Assembly (NCBI GenBank): GCA_014361085.1
Contig: JACIWG010000106.1
Span: 1 to 5,399, forward strand
Direction of reading: 5' to 3'
DNA length: 5,399 bases
From: Nitrososphaeria archaeon
GTDB taxonomy: Archaea; Thermoproteota; Nitrososphaeria; JACIWG01
Of the stretch, positions 1 to 5,399 are shown piece by piece. The translations under genes were made by a program, and so were the position numbers. The notes under the pieces are model-generated. The model saw only the letters and a list, made by a program, of their open reading frames with translations, had not been told where the DNA came from and did no database searches. Within the stretch, counting starts at the first letter, position 1; each line of letters starts with the position of its first letter.

Positions 1-190
1 CTTTTAAACTGGATCCAGGAATATATGGTCCGGCCCTCCCCTGCAATGTAATTCTTATAACAGCTAAGTCGACCAAAGATCCGAAAGGCGGTTCCCTTCC
101 GCTACCTATCCTCAATGGGCTCATGTTTCTAATATATCCTTTGAATATAGTTTCTCTAAGTGTTACTGAAGATGATGTCCATAATTTCAT
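1..190 (-). CDS. Second RAMP (Cas7-group, Csm3-like) protein of type III CRISPR complex, 5' part only
   Basis: An open frame starts at the ATG at 190-188 and runs 63 codons off the left edge, so only the N-terminus is seen. It begins MKLWTSSSVTLRE. Residues 25-46 match residues 25-46 of the neighbouring csm3-like protein at 16 of 22 positions (PLRIG.GRE.P.GS.VD.AV.R), followed by PYIPGSSLK, the RAMP/Cas7 motif that starts the first helix. Asp41 lies where the Csm3 backbone ribonuclease has its catalytic aspartate. Inference: this is another Cas7-like backbone or end subunit of the same type III effector, binding crRNA and perhaps cleaving target RNA. Its ATG overlaps the upstream TGA by 4 bp (ATGA), indicating translational coupling, and GGTGAT lies 5 nt upstream. 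It could be a second csm3, or csm5-like; the missing C-terminus would decide. Family call is strong, exact subunit unsure. Confidence 0.88.
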   Translation of the reverse strand, partial: MKLWTSSSVTLRETIFKGYIRNMSPLRIGSGREPPFGSLVDLAVIRITLQGRAGPYIPGSSLK

Positions 191-882
191 AGTATATCAC
201 CCTTACCAACTTCCTTAAGCAAACCTTTTTCAATAACATATGTAGTCCATTTAGCTTCCTTTAATTTGATTAAACCTGCACCTACAGATTTCCTAGAGCC
301 TATACTTAAACCGTCTGTAGACAGTACTCTAATTAGAGATTGCAAAAGTTTCACCCTTTTATCACTAAAATCGGGTTCAGGATAGATCCTGACATTTATT
401 ATGTCCATTCTAAAGTTCCATTCGATGTTTGGCGGTATAAACTCCTCTGTAAACAATCCACCTGGCTTAACACTTCCAAATTCCCTGTCAATACTAATTC
501 CTGTCTTTTGAAAAGTAAGATTAACCTTAGCATATGAATCATAAACTCTAATATGGCTTGCTAGTTCATTATTTCCAAAAATACCACATATTTCGCAGAA
601 ATCTGCATTTTTAGCTTCTTCTTCTACCCTTTTATCATCATATGGGGGGTGAACATTATATCCTTCAGATGCAAATGTAGATTCCAAGAAACTTCTAAAT
701 AAACCCTTTAAACTGGACCCTGGAATACAAGGCTGATTATTAACTCTATAAACTGCAACATCGACAGGCGAGCCAAGTGGTGCTTCTCTACCTACACCAA
801 TTCTCAAGGGAGTATTGTTAATTAATGTACCCTCAATTTTAGTTAATATATTTAATTTATCAAAGTCCCTATAATCCGGCAT
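187..882 (-). CDS. csm3: Csm3-like Cas7-group RAMP protein, backbone of type III CRISPR effector
   Basis: A 231-residue protein, normal length for Csm3. Csm3 forms the helical backbone of the type III complex, binds crRNA and cuts target RNA at 6-nt intervals. Visible marks are: an N-terminal RRM-like start; PLRIGVGREAPLGSPVD with Asp41, aligned with the catalytic Asp of characterised Csm3 (D32 in Staphylococcus epidermidis); CIPGSSLKGLFRSFLES at 52-68; CEICGIFG at 96-103, the Cys pair before the FG that binds zinc in some Csm3 proteins, with His78 nearby; and the C-terminal glycine-rich RAMP loop GSRKSVGAG at about 195-203. It starts 1 bp after the csm2-like stop and overlaps the next RAMP gene by 4 bp, so all three belong to one leftward operon. 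Only a weak SD (AAGGGAT) precedes the ATG. No damage is seen. Cmr4 is the main alternative, but a Csm2-like neighbour favours Csm3 of subtype III-A or III-D. Confidence 0.9.
   Translation of the reverse strand: MPDYRDFDKLNILTKIEGTLINNTPLRIGVGREAPLGSPVDVAVYRVNNQPCIPGSSLKGLFRSFLESTFASEGYNVHPPYDDKRVEEEAKNADFCEICGIFGNNELASHIRVYDSYAKVNLTFQKTGISIDREFGSVKPGGLFTEEFIPPNIEWNFRMDIINVRIYPEPDFSDKRVKLLQSLIRVLSTDGLSIGSRKSVGAGLIKLKEAKWTTYVIEKGLLKEVGKGDIL
196..201 (-). promoter_or_regulatory. Shine-Dalgarno GGTGAT for the second RAMP gene
   Basis: On the minus strand GGTGAT is followed by ATACT and then the ATG at 190. GGTGAT pairs fully with the AUCACC near the 3' end of archaeal 16S rRNA. The site lies inside the last codons of the csm3-like gene. 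It supports this start codon and re-initiation across the 4-bp overlap. This is the usual arrangement in Sulfolobales, where internal operon genes have SD sites and first genes are often leaderless. Confidence 0.7.
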
Positions 883-883
883 C

Positions 884-1276
884 CTAAATCCCTTGCAAAA
901 TCGCTATTAACTTACTAAAGTTCATGTTTTTCATATCAATATAGGGCAATCTCACTTTTTCGATGGACTCAAAAATCCACTTAACTAAACCAAGTAACTT
1001 ACTTGCATCCTCCCTATTTCCACCTTTAGAGTACATTTCACTAATAGTTTGATTAATAAGCTTTGCAAAGTTATAACCTCTTTCTAATCTAGCCGCCTGC
1101 CTATGTGCAAACAGCAATGTAAATAATAAACATTCTTTTTCATCTTCTGTCATATAAAGTGATGCAATTAGATTCTCAATTTGGCTTTTAGTAAGCCCAT
1201 CTAGTTTAGCTTGCACGGCAATTTTTGAAGCCCTATCTAAAAACTCAATATTAGAAAATACATTATTATTTGACAT
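884..1276 (-). CDS. csm2: Csm2-like small subunit (Cas11) of type III CRISPR complex
   Basis: A 130-residue, almost entirely helical protein with no membrane segment. The predicted helices include residues about 9-24, 29-42, 45-60 (ECLLFTLLFAHRQAARLERG), 65-84 and 87-108. The size, helical content, basic patch (HRQAARLERGYNFAKL) and position just before a csm3-like gene fit the small subunit Csm2/Cas11. That subunit packs along the Csm3 backbone and contacts the target strand. There is no catalytic motif, as expected. The call rests more on context and size than on a diagnostic motif, because these subunits diverge quickly; Cmr5-like is the alternative. It appears to be the first gene of the operon. 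No SD is placed before the ATG, but a TATA-like box is centred about 27 bp upstream, which supports this start and a leaderless mRNA. The TAG stop is 1 bp before the next ATG. Confidence 0.78.
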   Translation of the reverse strand: MSNNNVFSNIEFLDRASKIAVQAKLDGLTKSQIENLIASLYMTEDEKECLLFTLLFAHRQAARLERGYNFAKLINQTISEMYSKGGNREDASKLLGLVKWIFESIEKVRLPYIDMKNMNFSKLIAILQGI

Positions 1277-1299
1277 ACCTTATCAATATAAAAACTATT

Positions 1300-1307
1300 T
1301 ATTTAAA
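1300..1307 (-). promoter_or_regulatory. Archaeal TATA box of the csm operon
   Basis: TTTAAATA on the minus strand is centred about 27 bp before the A of the csm2-like ATG, the spacing expected when transcription starts at the start codon. The purine-rich AGAAAAA just upstream (forward 1308-1314) is a plausible BRE. Its outer half is the terminus of the IS remnant starting at 1311. A second AT stretch, TTTTTATA, lies too near the ATG for a standard promoter. No repressor operator is recognisable. Confidence 0.6.
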
Positions 1308-1310
1308 TTT

Positions 1311-1335
1311 TTCTAATTATGATACTGTTCAAATA
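1311..1335 (+). repeat. Left terminal inverted repeat of the IS6 remnant
   Basis: This 25-bp end begins TTCTAATTAT and continues with the IS6-like GATACTGTTCAAATA. It is the exact reverse complement of 1976-2000. Its outer bases reach the BRE of the csm2-like promoter. Confidence 0.95.
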
Positions 1336-1355
1336 AGGATTTGAGATTTAGGTAT

Positions 1356-1982
1356 ATGAATTTTAGCTTATACGTTGATTGGGATTCAAGGAGCTAAGTT
1401 TGCTTAGGAGGACATATGAGTTGCTTCTTGAGACTGTTCAAGATATTGGCATGTTTCGGGTGAATAAAAGGCCTTTTGTGGTGAAGTTTCTCGCCTGCCC
1501 TATGTGGCTGGCTTGTCTTACTGGGCTATGATGTTACAGGCTAAAGGGGAGTGTGCGAAGGCTTATTGCAGTAGATGAGACAAAGTTTAAGGTGAAAGGG
1601 AGGAATATGTTCGTGTGGGCTGCAATAAATGTAGATGCTAGAGAACTGTTAGCTGTATACATATCTTATCAAAGGTCGTCCCTGAACCCATATGTATTAC
1701 TTAGGAAGGGTGCTGGACAATTTTATAGGCAAGCCAATAATTCTAGTAGACATTAGGCCATGGTAGTCCTCAGCCATCAATAGGCTTGTCTTGAGATGAC
1801 AGCATATGACATCTGGCAATAGAAACATCGTAAAGCGACTGTTCCGGACTTTATAAGGAAAGGACCAATTCTATAACAATATCAACTCAAAAAGAGAAAT
1901 ATATCGGCTAAACATGCTCTGATACAACCACCCAATATAGCACTAGAGAATAAAAGCTAGGCCGGAAGAAAAGCCTATTTGA
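1356..1982 (+). pseudogene. IS6-family DDE transposase, frameshifted and stop-riddled
   Basis: Remains of an IS6-type transposase are readable across two main frames. LYVDW (from 1356) shifts frame into LSLLRRTYELLLETVQDI, the helix-turn-helix region (from 1394). This same frame has a TGA near 1529 and continues through RRLIAVDETKFKVKG, with the first catalytic Asp at 1574-1576, and VWAAINVDARELLAVYIS. A shift near 1710-1730 leads to KPIILVDIRPW, with the second Asp at 1749-1751, then NRNIVKRLFRTL and FYNNINSKREIYRLNML. In-frame stops lie at 1764, 1797, 1854 and 1920. The catalytic Glu expected in the RN.VERFF motif is Lys (AAG, 1833-1835). The second Asp to this position is 28 codons, shorter than usual, so codons are missing. 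The longest intact piece (1553-1756) is only 67 codons. It is certainly non-functional. Confidence 0.88.
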
Positions 1983-2000
1983 ACAGTATCATAATTAGAA
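1976..2000 (-). repeat. Right terminal inverted repeat of the IS6 remnant
   Basis: Exact inverted copy of 1311-1335, ending ATAATTAGAA. The first CRISPR repeat begins 24 bp further right. Confidence 0.95.
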
Positions 2001-2024
2001 CAACCATATTAAATAGTACGTGTA
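2001..2024. other. 24-bp junction between IS remnant and CRISPR array
   Basis: This short unique AT-rich stretch separates the IS end from the leader-distal repeat. It contains no repeat fragment. It may be the remnant of a truncated spacer or original array-end sequence. It includes ATTAAATA at 2008-2015, a possible TATA box pointing into the array on the plus strand; that reading is speculative. Confidence 0.4.
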
Positions 2025-2630
2025 CTTTCAATTCTCTTTATGAGATTCAACTAAAAGTGGAAAGAGGAAAAAAAGAAGAATTAGAAAACTTTCAATTCTC
2101 TTTATGAGATTCACAAGAAACAATGATAGTAATCGATTCAACAGATGTAGTCTTTCAATTCTCTTTATGAGATTCTATTGCATGTGCTATTGGTATAGCT
2201 TACCCATATCTTATCTTTCAATTCTCTTTATGAGATTCGAGACTTTTTCACGGCCATTTTGGCTGCAACCGGAGCACTCTTTCAATTCTCTTTATGAGAT
2301 TCTTCCAAACTATTAAGCCTATTGTGAAGCCTATAAAGTATTCTACTTTCAATTCTCTTTATGAGATTCAAAATGCAAATAAACCCATGGGACGACCACA
2401 TAGTCATATTCCTTTCAATTCTCTTTATGAGATTCCTTGTATTGCTTCTCCAACTCCCCTTGTAGTTTCACTGAAGCTCTTTCAATTCTCTTTATGAGAT
2501 TCACCAATTTCCAAGCGAATACGAAAATTACGTGAAGTGGCGCTTTCAATTCTCTTTATGAGATTCAAATGGGTTGAAGATGGTGTAGTGTACAGGGTGT
2601 GTGTTACTTTCAATTCTCTTTATGAGATTC

Positions 2631-2648
2631 ATCATGCTATAGCATGAT
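2631..2648. other. Perfect 18-bp palindrome inside a spacer
   Basis: The left half of spacer 2631-2668 is ATCATGCTATAGCATGAT, which equals its own reverse complement. It may have been an operator or dyad element in the invader. Confidence 0.95.
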
Positions 2649-2732
2649 ATAGTATGCCACTGTATGTTCTTTCAATTCTCTTTATGAGATTCCCAACTCA
2701 GTTTATTACATGCCCTTCTCACAGGAAGCTAT

Positions 2733-2756
2733 CTTTCAATTCTCTTTATTAGATTC
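2733..2756 (-). repeat. Variant CRISPR repeat (only non-identical copy)
   Basis: The twelfth repeat from the left has T instead of G at 2750 (repeat position 18 on the plus strand), giving TTATTAGATTC. All other complete repeats in view are identical. The change is outside the ATTGAAAG tag, so the crRNA handle is unaffected, but it removes one base pair neighbouring the weak repeat stem-loop. Confidence 0.95.
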
Positions 2757-4364
2757 GGAGACTAAAACGCTTAAAGAAGCCGTAACCGATAACACGGCTT
2801 TCAATTCTCTTTATGAGATTCTCATAAAATTCCATATACTTACGGTCTTCAATTGTGCTAACTTTCAATTCTCTTTATGAGATTCCTTGAGCCTGGATGC
2901 TTGAAAGCCTCTTCAGGTTTGCTTTCAATTCTCTTTATGAGATTCTAACATTACTATACAGCGTTATGGTGCATGTCCATGGGCTTTCAATTCTCTTTAT
3001 GAGATTCGCCAACGTTTGAGATGATTGATGTTGAAAAGATTGTTGTACACTTTCAATTCTCTTTATGAGATTCATTAGCTGAGACAGCAGCTAAAATGAT
3101 GAAACCGGTATCCTTTCAATTCTCTTTATGAGATTCTGAGCCAAAAAAGATTATCCTGGACACGTATGGGCTCAAAAACTTTCAATTCTCTTTATGAGAT
3201 TCGTGTCAAGGCATTATGAAGCGATAAGGACGAACAAACATTTCTTTCAATTCTCTTTATGAGATTCGGTAAACGACCGACGTTTATGTTATGTGCCGCC
3301 TTCAAGCGACTTTCAATTCTCTTTATGAGATTCAGCTAAAAGAAGGAAGTCTAAGAAGAAATGATACTGAAACTCTTTCAATTCTCTTTATGAGATTCAG
3401 GCGATAATGTTTTCATAATAACATTCCCGTTCCAGTCTTTCAATTCTCTTTATGAGATTCCTAAAAAATATATCCCGCGCTAGGGTGGGGTATATTATAT
3501 TAAACTTTCAATTCTCTTTATGAGATTCAGGTCGGAAAGGGATTTGACAAAATTCTCCCACCCGGATGCTTTCAATTCTCTTTATGAGATTCAAGATTGT
3601 TGTCTGCTCCGACAATGAACACTGTCGTGTCATCTTTCAATTCTCTTTATGAGATTCCAAATTTATGAACAGGCTCAACAGGCTCCAATTATAGGCTTTC
3701 AATTCTCTTTATGAGATTCAAAATGCATACAAGGCGGTAGAACATTCAAGCCTGGCATGACTTTCAATTCTCTTTATGAGATTCGAAAGGTTTGAGTGAA
3801 AGAATTCCGAGTGTGGAAGAAATCTTTCAATTCTCTTTATGAGATTCTCACGTGGATGACATTTCCGCTTATTTGTTACTCTTATTACTTTCAATTCTCT
3901 TTATGAGATTCTTAGAAAATTTGCCACCATCTCCTTTTCCCACCCTCCTTTTCTGCTTTCAATTCTCTTTATGAGATTCTTTTTGACAAAAGCTTCAGTA
4001 ACGAGATAAGAGTGTTCACTTTCAATTCTCTTTATGAGATTCTATTCTGTAGGCCTTCTACCGGAGCAGGCTGCAGTGAAAATCTTTCAATTCTCTTTAT
4101 GAGATTCTCAGAAGCCCATACAAGCATATTGTAGAATACTGTAACCTTTCAATTCTCTTTATGAGATTCTGTAATATATCGTTGACTTTTAGCTCCTGCA
4201 CTTTTGCAGCTTTCAATTCTCTTTATGAGATTCTATAACTGCATATATAAGCGCAAGTATTACGCCTATTATTGCTTTCAATTCTCTTTATGAGATTCGA
4301 AAAGTTCAAGTATGGTGGAAACGAGAACGATACATACGTTCTTTCAATTCTCTTTATGAGATTC

Positions 4365-4411
4365 TGGGGCAAGTGAAGGATGCCATAGGCTCATGTTCTA
4401 AATCACCTCCA
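4365..4411 (-). other. Longest spacer (47 nt), carrying an invader gene's SD and start codon
   Basis: Read on the minus strand this spacer has GGAGGTGAT (4410-4402), 7 nt, then ATG (4394-4392) followed by codons for SLWHPSLAP with no stop. This is a textbook archaeal translation start, so the spacer was probably taken from the 5' end of a viral or plasmid gene. Confidence 0.6.
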
Positions 4412-4498
4412 CTTTCAATTCTCTTTATGAGATTCTGAAGCAATTAAAAGCGGAGTATATCCCGCCTCATACTTCTTTCAATTCTCTTTATGAGATTC

Positions 4499-4602
4499 CT
4501 ACAGGCATCTGCAGAACAGTGTTAACGCTGTCCTCGAAGGCTTTCAATTCTCTTTATGAGATTCCAGATGCCTGTAGCTTGCGTTACCAAACACGAATCC
4601 AT
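4499..4602. other. Adjacent spacer pair with 13-nt opposite-strand overlap
   Basis: Spacer 4499-4540 begins CTACAGGCATCTG and the next spacer, 4565-4602, begins with its exact reverse complement CAGATGCCTGTAG. The two must come from overlapping protospacers on opposite strands of one invader. Merged, they give 67 contiguous bp of target. Confidence 0.9.
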
Positions 4603-5399
4603 CTTTCAATTCTCTTTATGAGATTCCACTGGAAGGTTTGGAGAAAATGCGACGAGCCAATCACTCTTTCAATTCTCTTTATGAGATTCTTATGATAACT
4701 AATGCTGGAATAATTACAAGCCTATAATATCTTTCAATTCTCTTTATGAGATTCAAAATTGTGCATGTGTACGAAGACGATAACTACAGTTACAGCCTTT
4801 CAATTCTCTTTATGAGATTCAGATGACGTTAGAAGAGTTTATAGAAAAGAGGAAAATGGCTTTCAATTCTCTTTATGAGATTCGCTGAGGAAGTTGAGGC
4901 AATATCTGAGGAAGGGAAACTTTCAATTCTCTTTATGAGATTCTAGTGTTCAGAGACTTTACACAATTTGCAAAAGCAGTGTTCTTTCAATTCTCTTTAT
5001 GAGATTCGCCAGAAATAACTTTCACTATACCATTTTCCGCATATTCTTTCAATTCTCTTTATGAGATTCTCGGCCAACATTTCTGTGTTTACACCTTCAT
5101 CATTGACCTCTTTCAATTCTCTTTATGAGATTCACGCTGTCCTCAACGAAGGTGAACAGGAAAATGAGTGAAATCTTTCAATTCTCTTTATGAGATTCAC
5201 AGGCTTCTTCGACTACTGCACCTTCGACGACATTCCAACTTTCAATTCTCTTTATGAGATTCAGGACATAGATGAGAGTATAATTGAGAGCGAAGGCTAT
5301 AAGCTTTCAATTCTCTTTATGAGATTCAAGTGGGGATATAAATTTAACTGCCTTAACAAGATTGCCTTTCAATTCTCTTTATGAGATTCAATGGAGGGG

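Larger units (their letters stand above)
1311..2000 (+). mobile_element. Decayed IS6-family insertion sequence, 690 bp
   Basis: The two ends, 1311-1335 and 1976-2000, are perfect 25-bp inverted repeats. The inner 15 bp, GATACTGTTCAAATA, is like IS6-family termini (ACTGTTCAAA core). Between them lies a ruined DDE transposase of IS6 type. Sulfolobus IS6 elements such as ISC774 and ISC735 are somewhat longer, so internal bases have been lost. If only the canonical 15-bp ends are counted, the element is 1321-1990 (670 bp). No clean 8-bp target duplication is present: the 8-bp flanks of the 1321-1990 version, CTAATTAT and ATAATTAG, share only a central TAATTA, and flanks of the 690-bp version are unrelated. 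It lies between the csm operon promoter and the leader-distal end of the CRISPR array. It cannot move by itself but might be mobilised in trans because its ends are intact. Confidence 0.88.
2025..5399 (-). CRISPR. CRISPR array, 53 complete 24-nt repeats, 52 complete spacers, continues past right edge
   Basis: The repeat reads CTTTCAATTC...TGAGATTC on the plus strand and GAATCTCA...ATTGAAAG on the minus strand. The ATTGAAAG end is the 8-nt crRNA 5' tag known from Sulfolobus, so crRNA is read leftward and the leader should lie beyond 5399. Repeat starts are 2025, 2089, 2152, 2215, 2279, 2346, 2412, 2479, 2543, 2607, 2669, 2733, 2798, 2862, 2922, 2984, 3050, 3113, 3179, 3244, 3310, 3375, 3437, 3505, 3569, 3634, 3696, 3761, 3824, 3888, 3956, 4019, 4084, 4146, 4210, 4275, 4341, 4412, 4475, 4541, 4603, 4666, 4731, 4797, 4860, 4920, 4984, 5046, 5110, 5175, 5239, 5304 and 5366. 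Spacers are 36-47 nt, mostly 38-42, and no whole spacer is duplicated. A short TCTC/GAGA stem is the only fold in the repeat. The array probably feeds the type III complex encoded at left, and perhaps a type I system elsewhere. The 53rd spacer is cut after 10 nt. Confidence 0.98.

Noticed and set aside
340..537. 65-codon plus-strand open frame opposite the csm3-like gene
   Set aside because: It is antisense to a well-supported RAMP gene with conserved motifs, and has no ribosome binding site or recognisable family.
1553..1756. 67-codon plus-strand open frame as a small intact gene
   Set aside because: It is the middle piece of a broken IS6 transposase: it starts at a GTG inside the domain and ends after a frameshift, with the homologous sequence continuing in another frame.
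1303..2008. Target-site duplication flanking the 690-bp IS version
   Set aside because: The 8 bp on the left (TTAAATTT) and right (CAACCATA) are unrelated.
2001..2024. CRISPR leader between the IS and the array
   Set aside because: The ATTGAAAG tag orientation puts the leader on the opposite, right-hand side, and this stretch is only 24 bp.
2104..2497. Overlapping open frames in the array (2104-2316 and 2294-2497) with repeated peptides such as FNSLYEI and LSILFMRF
   Set aside because: The repeated peptides are translations of the CRISPR repeat in different frames; the rest is spacer sequence. These are not genes or a repeat-protein family.
3008..3633. 11-nt match AAGATTGTTGT between spacers 3008-3049 and 3593-3633
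   Set aside because: One match of this length is expected by chance among about 2 kb of spacer sequence; positions in the spacers do not correspond.
3461..4474. Shared TATATCCCGC in spacers 3461-3504 and 4436-4474
   Set aside because: A 10-nt match is expected several times by chance and the flanks differ entirely.
5190..5384. Open frame with FNSLYEI-type repeats near the right edge
   Set aside because: It spans repeats and spacers of the CRISPR array only.

Overview
This AT-rich window is most likely from a thermoacidophilic crenarchaeon, probably in the Sulfolobales. Four things point there. The CRISPR repeat is 24 nt and ends in ATTGAAAG when read on the minus strand, which is the crRNA 5' tag known from Sulfolobus. 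The csm2-like gene has an archaeal TATA box placed for a leaderless transcript. An internal operon gene has a GGTGAT ribosome binding site. An IS6-type insertion sequence remnant resembles Sulfolobus elements of the ISC774/ISC735 kind. The species cannot be named from the sequence.

Left part (1-1276, minus strand): the first three genes of a type III CRISPR effector operon, transcribed leftward. They are a small helical subunit (csm2/cas11-like, 884-1276), a Cas7-group backbone RAMP protein (csm3-like, 187-882), and the first 63 codons of a second, clearly paralogous RAMP protein that runs off the left edge. The genes are packed tightly: a 1-bp gap, then a 4-bp ATGA overlap. Both RAMP proteins carry an aspartate at residue 41, aligned with the Csm3 backbone-RNase aspartate. 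Cas10, Cas6, Cas1 and Cas2 are not in the window, so subtype III-A versus III-D cannot be decided. The order small subunit, Csm3, further RAMP proteins recalls the Csm locus of Saccharolobus solfataricus.

Middle (1311-2000): a decayed 690-bp IS6-family element with perfect 25-bp terminal inverted repeats. Its transposase is broken by frameshifts and four in-frame stops, and it has Lys where the catalytic Glu should be. Its left end lies against the csm2 promoter and may supply part of the BRE.

Right part (2025 to the end): a CRISPR array of 53 complete repeats and 52 complete spacers (36-47 nt), continuing past the right edge. Repeats are identical except one. By the position of the ATTGAAAG tag, crRNA is read from the minus strand, so the leader and newest spacers lie beyond base 5399 and the oldest spacers abut the IS remnant. 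The cas operon and array are therefore co-directional, and the array could supply guides to the type III complex.

The most informative observations are inside the spacers. Two adjacent spacers overlap by 13 nt on opposite strands, so 67 bp of one invader can be rebuilt. A third spacer appears to match a variant of the same gene. One spacer contains an invader's ribosome binding site and start codon. Three spacers are strongly self-complementary. No wholly new system is evident; this is a CRISPR locus with a type III operon.
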